DNA of 64,000 nucleotides from Carnegiea gigantea. Its lineage: Eukaryota > Streptophyta > Magnoliopsida > Caryophyllales > Cactaceae. Of the stretch, positions 48,646 to 59,050 are shown piece by piece (position 1 is the first letter of the stretch; every line of letters starts with the position of its first letter). A model generated the notes under the pieces. The model made no database searches. It had not been told where the DNA came from and saw only the letters and a program-made list of their open reading frames with translations. The stretch is from positions 46,357-110,356 of the forward strand of contig JAKOGI010002433.1 of NCBI GenBank assembly GCA_029747015.1. Direction: 5' to 3'. A program made the position numbers and the translations under genes.

Positions 48646-50549
48646 ATGTCTACTAAGTCTACAAGAAGTGATCAAGCAAGAGTAGAGGAGTTGGAAGCCC
48701 AAGTTACATATCTCCGGACTCAACTGGGCCAACTCTTAGAAGAGAAAAGAAGGTGGGTTCATAGCCCCACACCCTCTCACCCTCATGAACCGGTGGTCGA
48801 ATCTGAAGAGGAAGTCCTTCACTCCCGTGCCAATTCGAGTGATGAGGAAGCCCCAAGGAGACGAAAGCAAGGAGGCAATATTGGTGGTGTCCGAATTGAC
48901 ATCCCCGAATTTGAAGGTCAACTTGACCCGGATTTGTTCCTCGATTGGTTGCATACCATTGAGCGAATCTTTGAGTACGAGGACATCCCGGAGGACAAGA
49001 AGGTAAAACTTGTAGCCTTTAAACTCAGAAAATATGCTTCAATTTGGTGGGCTAATCTTGGAGCTAAAAGAGCACGGAATGGAAAGGGAAAAATCAGAAC
49101 TTGGGCCAAAATGAAAGAAAAGCTTAAGGCCAAGTTTCTTCCCTCTCTCTATGTGCAAGACAATTATCTCAAGCTCCATCGACTCAAGTAAGGATCCAAG
49201 AGTGTGGAAGAATACACTCGGGAGTTTGAACAACTCCTCCTCAAGTGTGATTTGAAAGAAGATGATGTACAAACATTGGTAAGATATTTGAGTGGTCTTG
49301 ATGAATCAATTGCTCATGTAATTGAGTTGCAACCCTATTCATCCCTAGATGACTTGAGTTCTCTAGCCTATAAGGTAGAGCAACAAAAGAAATCTAAGAA
49401 AAAGAGCATCTTTTCCAAGACTCCTTCCCGTCCTTTTTCTCAAGAACCACCTTACTTTCCCCCACAAATTCAAACCCCCTCACCCCCAAAAGTGTCCCTC
49501 CCATCACCCCTCCACCTCCCACAAAAGTGCCCTCACGGCCAAAAGACCAAGTTCGGTGTTTCCGTTGTCAAGGTATGGGACATTTTGCATCTGATTGTCC
49601 TAACAAGAGGATTGTTTCCCTGGCTGAGTACCAAGCTTCTTTTGAGGAGCATGAACATGAAGAAGAGGAAAGCTTGGAAGAAAAAGAAGAAGAGGTTATC
49701 ATAGGCCCCGATGAAGGTGAGTTGCTTGTCATTAGGCGAGCATTGAGTGGATTTGCTACTCAAGAAGGCTTGGAGCAAAGAGAGGCGATTTTCCACACAA
49801 GGTGCACTATTCAAGGGAAAGTTTGTACCCTCATCATCGATGGAGGTAGTTGTACAAATGTTGCATCCAAAACCATGGTGGACAAGCTCAAACTTGCGAC
49901 TACACCCCATCCTAAGCCTTATAGCATCCAATGGCTAAATCAAGGCAAAGGTATATACATTTCTCATCAATGCCTCATTTCTCTTTCTATTGGAGACCAC
50001 TATAAGGATGAGATATTGTGTGACATTCTTCCTATGGATGCAAGCCATATATTATTGGGTAGACCATGGATGTTTGATCGCCATGTAATTCATCATGGGC
50101 GCCTCAACACCTACTCCTTTATTAAGGATGAGAAGAAAATCACCTTGACCCCTATTCCATCGTGCCAAAGCCCCAAGCCACAAAAGGACCGACAAGCCTT
50201 AACCCTCATTCATCCTTCCCAAACCCTTGCCCCCAAAGAAGATTTCTCACTTCCGCCTCTTCTCCTCACCAGGTATGACCCGTTTTATCATCCTCCCCTC
50301 ACCCTCTTCTATATCTCTCTAGAGGTGATGCCCTGTGACCTCCTTCCTCAAAAGCTCCTATATTGTGAGCGTGACCCCTTTCTTGAGAGGCTTGTTAACC
50401 CTTTGAGTTTGAGAACAAACTCAAAACCACCCGGGGAGTATGATGCATATTCCCATATGCATTATTTTTTATTTAAGGTCAACTTCCAAGAAGAAAAGTG
50501 TCAAACAAAAGCGTGCATGGGAACTCTCATATTTTCTCTTATTATGTGA
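48646..50549 (+). pseudogene. TR-GAG gag-protease polyprotein
   Basis: Start ATG 48646-48648 (MSTKSTRSDQARVEELEAQ), chosen because the coiled-coil begins there and the upstream frame is repeat leader. Order: coiled coil, gag core (IPEFEGQLDPDLFLDWLHTI; WAKMKEKLKAKFLPSLY), a TAA at 49189-49191 in one otherwise open frame, the gag C-terminal part, a frameshift at about 49480-49495 in a C-rich run, a zinc knuckle CFRCQGMGHFASDC (49557-49598), an acidic linker, and a protease with LIIDGGSCTNVAS (about 49828-49866) and HILLGRPWMFDR. The frame then jumps to a short tail (SLRTNSKPPGE) resembling the extreme C-terminus of chromovirus-type pol. It reads through the purine tract into the 3' LTR, stopping at 50547-50549. 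Two lesions make this copy inactive. An ancestor could have supplied Gag. Confidence 0.85.
50427..50440 (+). other. TR-GAG polypurine tract region
   Basis: CCACCCGGGGAGTA directly before the 3' LTR. The GGGGAGTA end is the likely plus-strand primer, short and not purely purine. Confidence 0.5.
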
Positions 50550-51634
50550 GTTCAAGGACTTTAGACACCATGAAGAAGTCAAGCAAGTGGCGAAAATCTG
50601 GATAAAACTCATATTTCTTCCGGAAGAATTGGTGCCCGATTCATCACTACGGAAGGTAATTTTTTTTGTGCTCATTTTTTGGACTAGCTCAAGTGGACCC
50701 ACAACTTGAGGGGCCACATGGTTTTGAAGCTTAAGATGTCAGCTTTAAAATAAGCCCAATTTTATTTAATTTGGACGTCATTTGATTGGGCAAAGTAGCA
50801 CTCAAAGGGAAGTTGTCCTGCTCCAGTCTAGTTCTGATATAGGTGTAATGTTCGGACCATAACTTTTGATCTACTTATCCAAATTGAGCAAATGAGCCCA
50901 TTCTAGAAAATAGATTTCCAGGGCTTGCCAACAAGCCCTGAAACACCTGCTTTGGACGTGTGGGCGGAGAGTTATGCTCAGTTGAAATGGAGGCTGCTGC
51001 AAGGATTAAATGCTGGGCAAATGAAGAGACTTTGGTTACATGACATCATGTGGATGACATCATGCACGACTTGGAGTGTTCTAGATGGATGTCTTCAGCT
51101 GATTGGAAGCCTAGAATATTCTTTGTAACCTCCCCCACCCCTTTATGTTGAGTCTTTTCCATTTTCCAAGGCTTTTCAATTTTCTAGTTTTAATTGCTAG
51201 GAGTTTTTAAGTCTTTTGGTTATCTTTGTTTAGCCTATAAATAGGTGGGTTATGTAGTTGCATTTGAATGCAGAGTGGCAAGCTTTCCCAAAGTGAAATA
51301 CAATTACCTTTGAGTGTGATTCTCAAAAGTATTCCAAATCCCTAGTTCTATATCTTGAATTTTGGCAAGTTCAAGTGGTGTTATAGGTTCTCTTTCTTTT
51401 CCAATTGGAGTGATTCCTTGGTGAAGACAAGAGAATTTGCCCAAGATCAAGTCCTTGAGTGGCTCCGTGAAGGATTATCTCAAGTGCAAGGTCTTGTTTA
51501 TCCCTTTGTCCTCTTTTGTTATTATTCTTCGATCCATCTCAATCTATCTTCCATATTCACTTTTCTTTGGTTTGATTCTTGTTTGGAATTTGTTTGAGTT
51601 TGATTTGGTTCACTTACCACCCACATATACATCA
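50441..51634 (+). repeat. TR-GAG 3' LTR
   Basis: 1194 bases, 14 longer than the 5' LTR. The extra length is a tandem duplication of TGGATGACATCATG near 51050 that is absent at 47710. TATA box at 51236-51243. Confidence 0.92.
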
Positions 51635-51639
51635 CTCAG

Positions 51640-51648
51640 GGTGTTACA
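51640..51648 (-). repeat. Cassandra 5' LTR, terminal nine bases
   Basis: GGTGTTACA completes the Cassandra LTR after the second CTCAG copy. AAGAC (51649-51653) is the second copy of Cassandra's own target duplication. Confidence 0.85.
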
Positions 51649-52862
51649 AAGACTATTTAGAAAATTTCCAGGATATAGCACCTCCATCTAGTGTAAACGC
51701 ATAGGTACTGGTGGGATTAACTTTGTAATTATCAAATGCCCAATTTGTATCACTATATCCCTCTAACATAGCAAGACAATTCCTATAATGCAAACCCTAG
51801 TCCATAGTGCCTTTTAAATACTTCAGCAAGCATTTTAAGGCAAGCTAATGATTGTTACTTGGGTTATGAGTATAGTTGCTAAGTTTACTCACAACATATT
51901 TAATGTTAGGGCTAATATAGTTCGTTCAAAGCATGACACTTCCAATTATCTTTGCATATTCTATTTGGCATATAGGAACACCTTTGTCTACGAAATGTAC
52001 ACTAGATTTCTATGGTGTTCTAATAGGATCAACATCAAATGAATCAAACTTTTTAAGTATTTTCTCAATATAATGAGATTGGTTAAGACTAATGCCATCT
52101 TAGTCCTTTTAATTTTGACACCTAAGATAACATCAATTTCACCCGCATCTTTTAATTCAAATTTAGTACTTAAAATGTTTTTAGTTTCATCAATAATATG
52201 CATATTATTGCTGAATATAAGCATACCATCGACCTATAAGCATATAATAACACTGCCATCTGTAACATGCTTAGAATACACACATATGTCACCTTGGTTT
52301 GCCTTAAATCTGCATGCAGCAATTATGCTATCAAATTTTCCATATCACTGTTTAGGAACCTGTTTTATTCCATACAAGGATTTTACCAATTTACATACTT
52401 TATGAACTTGCCTCGGTACCACACATCCCTTAGGTTGTTCTATATAAATTCCTTCATATATATCCTTATTCAAAAAAGTAGTTTTTACATCCCTTTGATG
52501 CATTATTAAGTTATGAATAGAAGCAAGTGCGATCAAAACTCTAATGGTGGCAATTTTTGTCATATATATGTATGTATCAAAGTAATCAATTTGTTTCCTT
52601 TTATTAAAGCCTTTAACTTCCAAGCAAGCTTTATATTTATCAACGGATCCATCAAATTAAGCTTTTTCGTAAACATCCATTTATACCCTAGAGGTTTTGC
52701 AACCCCTATAAAGATCGGCTAGTATCCACGTATGATTATTTAAAACAGAATCAAGCTCGCTATTTATTGCTTCCTTCAAGAAAGCAACATCAACAAATTC
52801 CATGGCTTCTTCATATGTTTTAGGATCTTCTTCAATAGTATGTGCAAACACATATTCCTCAC
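51649..52862 (-). pseudogene. Copia unit 2: reverse transcriptase and RNase H start
   Basis: Minus-strand Ty1/copia reverse transcriptase. The pre-RT segment EDPKTYEEAMEFVDVAFLKE and NSELDSVLNNHTWILADL lie at about 52690-52840, the core LIALASIHNLIMHQRDVKTT and VCKLVKSLYGIKQ at about 52350-52560. The thumb ILSTKFELKDAGEIDVILGV and then the beginning of RNase H follow toward 51654. The Tyr of the YVDD box is TAG (52234-52236), the same lesion as in unit 1, and the next residues read VDGM, so the second catalytic Asp is also gone. The fragment is cut at 52862 by element C (CTCAC duplicated). It continues at 63612. Confidence 0.85.
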
Positions 52863-54690
52863 TGTATAATAAATTTGAGTGTAAACTAAAGTGTCGCAAG
52901 CGTATAGCTCTCGCTATAGTACTTGAGGGTCGTTTCCTCATGGACAATGGAAAGACTTAGGTCACTGAAATTTTTAAAACTTACATTACCTAAACATAAG
53001 GAAATACTTGATTTAGCAAATTTTAAATAAGTAATGAAAAGAAGAAATAACATTTAGGAAACCTAAGTAACAAAACCAAGCTACTAAGCCTCACAATTAA
53101 GAAACCTAAGGAAATAAACTTGAAGGAATAATTAACAAGAAAAACTAAAGCATAGATCAACGCAACAAAACTACCTTAAACAATCTAAATCAAGCAACAA
53201 GGACTAGCAACAAAGTAAATCATTCGAACTATCAAAACATACCAAACTAAATAGCAATCTAACCATATCAAACCATTGTTCATGTCATAGCAAAAACCGA
53301 AACCATGTCCACCAAATCAAGCCATGAACGAAACTATTATGGATTAAACTTCAGAAAAGCCATGAAACCTTATCAAACTATGCCAAGCTAAAATCATATC
53401 AACAAAACCATTCAACCAACCGTCAAACTATAATATTCAAACATAACCATCAATAAAACCATCAAACTATATCCACAAAACCAAAACCATAATATCAACA
53501 AAACCATAGCAGATAACTTGACCTAAACGCATCTAACCTTCAAACCATCATCATCATTTAGCCGAACCATTCATAGAACACACAACATAAATATCATAAT
53601 CAAGGGAAAGGGGTGGGAATTTGGATTCAGCCAACCAAACTAAGCAGACTGTGTTATCAGAACATAATCATCAAGCCAAGTTGAACTAAACGAACATCAA
53701 CCAGAGCACAAGCAATCGAAACAGAGGCTCAAAAAAGTTGCATCAACCAAGTTAAAGAAAACAGGACACAATTGCATTACTACAACAACAACAATAACAA
53801 CAACTCTCAGTATGGGTTCCACTTTCGCGGGGTCTGGGGAGATTCAGATATAGGCAACCTTACTAATAAAAAAAAAAAAAGAAAGCTAGCTACTAGGAGG
53901 GGGAAACCGAGAGCAAAACTAACAGAAGAGGTAAACAAACATCAGAACCTGGAATAGGGGAGATGAACAAACAGAGCTCAAGGTCAATTAGATCAGATGG
54001 GAACTTCACTCGTCGCCATTAATGGTGAAAACACCATAGCCGTGTCATCAAGACAAAAGCGGTGGGGGGGATGACTAAATTAACCAAAATTAATATCCAA
54101 ACCTTACAAAAATGAACTAAAACTAAAAATCACAACCAGAAAACATGAAATCGATGCATAATTACATGAAATTCGAACCCAGAACCCATAACATCAAACC
54201 CTAATTGAAATTTTCAAACCCTAAACCGAAAAATCTGAAAAATACAAGTGAATTTCAAGCTAAAACTTCGAAAATTATAACGAATTCAACCTAAAAGACC
54301 TCCTTCAAATGCGTCGGTTGCTTGATATATATCCAGCCCTTCTTCAATCTATACTGTTCAACCAAGGGCTAGCGTGGATGGTGGGAGATAGTGCAGGATG
54401 GATGTCGGCGTGGCAGTCACTACAAAAATTGCGATGGATGGTGGATGAAAATGGATGTGAGAGAGATGGGTTAGAGAGAGAGAGATGATGGTGATGTAGA
54501 TGAAGATGATGGAGCAGTGGAGGGAAGGGTTTCGTGGTCTTCATCAGGCCGAAGTCGAGAGAGAGGGGAGAGAAAAATGAGAGTTAAAAGAAGGGGGGAA
54601 GGGTCACGTGACGTGCGTGGGGGGTTTAGGTTTTATTTTTATTTTTTTCTTCTTTCTTTGGGCCAAATAAAAAAAAAGGGTAACGCCCAG
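52863..54690 (-). repeat. Element C 3' LTR (alignable part)
   Basis: Begins TGTATAATAAATTTGAG and matches 61677-63411 closely, apart from a 77-base insertion at 53783-53859. From about 54690 on it no longer matches its partner, so the inner boundary is uncertain. Confidence 0.82.
53783..53859. mobile_element. SINE-like 77-bp insertion in element C 3' LTR
   Basis: Present in this LTR but absent from the partner, where TTACTA occurs once (about 62587). Here TTACTA flanks both sides (53777-53782 and 53860-53865). The insert has CAA repeats followed by GGGGTCTGGGGAGATTCAG, resembling a block common in plant SINE-type repeats. It is too short to be a full SINE, so a truncated copy is likely. Confidence 0.55.
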
Positions 54691-55384
54691 TAGCACATGC
54701 TTCAAAGGGATACTTGTCATTCTAAATTTTATTTCATCTCTTTTTCTTTTTTCTCTTCTTTATTCATAATATTCATTCATTTTTTTCTTCAAAGTAATCG
54801 TGTCACAAGTAAGTAGGTGAATCATTCATGGAAGCCTAAGACCTAAAGATAATGATAAAGGAACAAATAAGGATTAGATTACACAATCTATAATAAATAA
54901 TTGGGGTTAGAATTAGGGCTTAGAATGTCACACTGAGGTTGGGGACTTTTCACGCACATCCTATTTATATACAAGCTAATAACCAAAGTATAGGGGATTC
55001 AAGCTAATCAGACATAGTACAAACGTCCCCCAAAACAAAACCAAAATCTTTTTGGATTTTTCAAAATTTTAAAAAAGAAAGTATGTACACATGGGTACCC
55101 CACCCCCACACCAAAATCTCGCAATGTCCTCATTGGGAGTGGAACAGACACATAAAGACCAAAAGAAAAATCTAAAAAGAAAACATATGCTCAAAAATAA
55201 AAACAAGACCCAAAAAGTAAACAACCAATCATAGGAAAAGAAAAACAACCAACTATACAAAAAGAAATTGGAGTAAAACAAAGAAAGAGGAAAAGAGAGA
55301 AAGGAGAGAGAAGAGAAGAAATTTCTAGCAAACCAGGTCGGGTGCTAAGTACACCCAAGTTATTTCAGATCACAATCACCGATC
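54691..55384 (-). other. Element C 3' non-coding region and unmatched LTR-edge DNA
   Basis: On the minus strand, after the pol stop, the sequence includes the Athila-type stretch rich in GTGTGGGGGTGGGG (about 55090-55115), just after a segment reading TGAGGACATTGCGAGATTTTG. The part nearest the LTR (54691-54960) matches neither the partner LTR's outer 200 bases nor anything else in the window. Confidence 0.5.
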
Positions 55385-56600
55385 ATGCCTAGGTTCATAA
55401 AGTATCAGACACTCCACATCTTCTTGGCCTGGCAGCTCCAAAAATTGTTTCAAATGCTGGCCATTCACTTTGAAGGTGTCACCACTCTAAGGATCTTGAA
55501 TTTCAACTGCACCATAGGAAAAAATATGTGAGACAATATAAGGGCCCGTCCATCGGGACCTCAATTTTCTTGGAAATAGATGGAGCCTAGAGTCATACAA
55601 GAGCTAGAGTCATACAAGAGCACTTTCATTCCTGGGGTAAACTCCTTTCTAAAAATATGTTGATCATGAAACAACTTCACCATCTCTGTGTACGATCGAG
55701 CACTCTCATAAGCCTCATCTCTAATCCCATCAAGCTCACTTAGTTGCAGTCGTCTTCCCTCACCTGCCTCAGTTAAGTCATAATTAAGCTTTTTAATGGC
55801 CTACCAGGCTTTATGCTCTACTTTCGCATGTAAATGACAATGCTTACCATAAACTACCCTATAAAGTGACATACCTAAGGGAGTTTTGAAAGCCGTCCTA
55901 TATGCCAAAGAGCATCCACTAGCTTATCAGCCGAGTCTTTTCTGTTCCTACTCACTGTTTTTTCTAAAATCTTCTCAATCTACCGATTGGACACTTCAAC
56001 CTGACCACTGGTTTGGGGATGGCAGGGAGTAGCAAGCCTATGGACTACGGAATACCTCTTCACTAAGGCATCAAAAGATCTATTATTAAAATGGGTGCCC
56101 TGATCACTAATTATAGCACGGGGCATACTAAATCGAGCAAAGATATTCTCCCTAAGAAATTTCACAACAACTTTAGCTTTATTGGTCCTAGAAGGGATGG
56201 CCTCAACCCATTTAGAAACATTGTCCACAGCTAACAAAATGTACTAATTCCCAAAGTAAAATGGAAATGGTGCCATAAATTGAATACCTCGCACATCAAA
56301 AATCTCTACAATAATGATGGGATTCAGTGGCATCATATCCCTCCTGCTCACTCTACCCAACTGCTGGCATCTAGGGCAACTCTTGCAGTACTCAAATACA
56401 TCTCTAAATAGAGTAGGCCAGTAAAAACCACGCTGAAGAACCTTGACTATTGTCTTTCTACCACTAAAATGTCCGTCACATGCCTGGTTATGACAAAAAG
56501 AAAGAACACTTCTCATCTTATGGTCGGGAATACAACTCCTAAAGACTTGATCAGAGCAGTACTTAAACAGATAAGGGTCATCCCAGACAAAGAATTTTAC
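55385..56600 (-). pseudogene. Element C integrase relic
   Basis: Zinc-binding HHCC domain (HNQACDGHFSGRKT, then CKSCPRCQQLGR, about 56390-56505), catalytic core (VRGIQFMAPFPF about 56250-56300; [37 protein letters not shown] about 55980-56020) and a C-terminal part ending near 55385. The first catalytic Asp, normally GIDF, is Gln here; the second Asp and the Glu remain. It would have inserted the cDNA into the genome. Confidence 0.85.
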
Positions 56601-57125
56601 AAGGTGGAAGAATCTATCCCGGTCATTCTTAGTCTAACCCTCAGGGATCCTAGCAGCAACTAAGTACACAATATCAGCATACCAAGGATCAGGGTGAACA
56701 TTATGCAATTGCTCATCGGGGAAGCACCTAGAAACACTGGACTCACTCTCTCTATCATAGAGGGTCATAGACAGATGGTCAGCTACAAGGTTTTCAAAAC
56801 CTTTCTTATCCTTGATTTTACAGTCAAATTCTTACAAAAGCAAAATCGATCTCACAAGTTTAGGCTTAGCATCCTTCTTAGAAAGAAGGTGCTTAAGAGC
56901 AGAGTGATCAATATAAACAATCACATGAGACCCAATCAGATACGATCTAAACTTTTCAAAATCAAAGACTACAGTCAGAAATTCTTTTTCAGTAATAGTG
57001 TAATTCAACTCGGTATCATTCAATGTGTGACTAGCATAGTAAATAACATGGAGTTTCCTATCAATGCGCTATCCTAACACAACCCCAATAGCAGAATCAG
57101 ATGCATCACATGTTAATTCAAATGG
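56601..57125 (-). pseudogene. Element C RNase H relic
   Basis: ELNYTITEKEFLTVVFDFEK and IDHSALKHLLSKKDAKPKL (about 56850-57010) are the typical Ty3-type RNase H core and connection, lying between reverse transcriptase and integrase. Stops are scattered through it. Confidence 0.8.
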
Positions 57126-58350
57126 TTCTCCCTAGGTAGGAGGATCAAGAGCATGAGCAGAGGTTAAGGCCTCCTTAAGCTTAGAAAATGCCTCATGACA
57201 CTCTTCAGAGTAATGAAATGGTACATTCTTAGCTAGCAGATTGGACAAAGGCTTTACAATCTTACTAAAGTCCTTAATGAAACGACGATAAAAGTCAGCA
57301 TGTCCAAGAAAAGACTGCACCTCTTCCACACAAGTGGGAGGGGGAAGATTAACAATCAGGTTAGTCTTAGCTTTGTCTACCTCAATTCCATCCCTAGAAA
57401 TAATATGTCCTAAGACTATACCCTTTTTAACCAAGAAGTGACATTTCTCCCAGTTTAAAGTTAAATTTTTCTCGCTACACCTTTCCAACACCTTTCTTAG
57501 ATTAGACAAGCAATCATCAAAAGAAGATCCAAACATAGAAAAGTCATCCATGAAAATTTTCATGCATTGCTTAGCTAAATCTAAGAAAATAGAAATCATG
57601 CATCATTAAAAGGTAGCAGGGCCATTGCATAGTCCAAACGTTATTCTTCTAGAGGCATATGTTCCAAATGGATAAGTGAAAGTAGTCTTCTCCTGATCAT
57701 CAGGAGCAATAAAGATCTAATTATAATCAGAATATCCATCTAAAAAGAAATAGAAGGAATGTCCAGCCAACCTCTCTAGCATTTGATCTAACAAGGAAAG
57801 GGGAAAATGGTCTTTCTAGTGGTAGCATATTTTTTATAATCTATACACACACGCCACCCAGATTGAACTCGAGTAGGGGCTAACTCATTCTTATCATTCC
57901 TAAATATGGTAATACTGGTCTTCTTAGGAACAACTTAAACAGGGCTAACCCACTCACTATTAGAAATGGAATAAATAATCCCAAGGTCTAACCATTTCAA
58001 CACTTCCTTCTTAACTACTTCCTGCAAAGTGGGATTCAAACGCCTTTGACGGTTACGATAGGGCTTAGCATTGTCCTCTAAATGAATTCTATGTTGCACA
58101 ATAAAAGGACTAATACCTTTAATATCCCCTAAAGTCCATCCTAAAGCTTCCTAGTTCTCTCTAAGCAAAGAAATCAGTTTGTCCTCTTAGTCCCAGTCTA
58201 GATCAGAAGCAATTATAACAGGTAAGGATTCACTAGATCCTAGGAATGCATACTTAAGAAAAGCAGGAGGGGGTTTCAATTCAAGAGAAACAGGAGAAAC
58301 AGATTTAGCAGCAGATTCAGACACATGAGTGAGCAAACAATCAGTAGTAG
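57126..58350 (-). pseudogene. Element C reverse transcriptase relic
   Basis: The catalytic FMDDF box (about 57540-57554) sits in an open block (57132-57599) with LTLNWEKCHFLVKKGIVLG and SFLGHADFYRRFIKDFSKI, the Athila wording of these motifs. Upstream, with stops, are WRVCIDY, FLDGYSDYN and GLCNGPATF (about 57610-57900). The main lesion is a stop upstream of the 57599 block. All core motifs are present, so the ancestor was autonomous. Confidence 0.87.
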
Positions 58351-58745
58351 ATCATAAGTCATCAAACTTAAACATATCATATTCAGGCTCATCATCTATA
58401 AGAAATGATTCATACTCAGTAGCAAATACATCATCAAAAGCACCATCGAATACAGAATCCCCTACCCAGTTAAGAGTAGAAAATTGCATATCATCAAATC
58501 CAGAAGGCTGTCTTTGCATGTTAAAGATGTTCAATTCCATAGTCATGTTATCAAAAGACAGTCTCATCATACCATTCCTACAGTTAATGAGGGTATTGGC
58601 AATGGCCAAGAAAGGACATCCTATAATCCCTGAAACTTGACTAGCTAAGTTGGACACCTTTTCAGTTTCAATCACAACAAAGTCTAATGGGTAAATATAT
58701 TCACCCACTCTAATCAGCATATCCTCGACTATCCCCCTGGTCACC
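58351..58745 (-). pseudogene. Element C protease-RT linker
   Basis: A 130-codon open block containing MTRGIVEDMLIRVGEYIYPL and FVVIETEKVSN, the region that follows the Athila protease active site. The segment upstream (58746-59050) carries the protease core with stops. No lesion-free active site was read. Confidence 0.65.
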
Positions 58746-59050
58746 CTAGTCGATCTATCAGCCAGTTAAATGATCATCTTAGTAGGTTTCAGCTCACCCA
58801 ACTATAACCTCTCATACTCAGTAAAGGGTATCAAGTTAACACTAGACCCTAAGTCAAGCAATACTCTGTGAATAAGTTGATCTCCAATGACTATAGACAC
58901 AATAGGGCAACCGAAATCCTTATACTTCACTGGGATCTGAGAAAGGATAGAATTAGTACCAGAGGTCAAGAAAACCTTCTTAGGTACACCAGTTGCTCTC
59001 TTTGTGGTACATGGTTCCTTTAAGAATCTATCATAAGAAGGTATCTGCTG

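Larger units (their letters stand above)
47107..51634 (+). mobile_element. TR-GAG-type retrotransposon (gag and protease only)
   Basis: 4528 bases: LTRs 47107-48286 and 50441-51634, Met-tRNA primer site 48289-48300, a leader with short repeats, one gag-protease frame and a purine tract just before the 3' LTR. Target duplication CTCAG is exact (47102-47106 and 51635-51639), and the insertion lies inside a Cassandra LTR. There is no reverse transcriptase, RNase H or integrase. LTR elements that keep only GAG have been described in plants as TR-GAGs. The protease sequence (DGGS active site, HILLGRPW) suggests a chromovirus-like Ty3 helper, as inference. The LTRs differ by a few percent by eye. 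Confidence 0.88.
46381..51648 (-). mobile_element. Cassandra-type TRIM with nested gag-only element
   Basis: A miniature LTR element: LTRs of about 280 bases (46381-46663; 46836-47106 plus 51640-51648) around only 172 internal bases, with a methionine-tRNA primer site and no coding capacity. The LTRs contain sequence derived from 5S rRNA, the hallmark of Cassandra TRIMs. The target duplication AAGAC is exact (46376-46380 and 51649-51653) and lies in the copia unit 2 RNase H. The element is minus strand. Its 5' LTR is interrupted by the 4.5-kb element at 47107-51634. It depends on other retroelements for replication. Confidence 0.9.
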
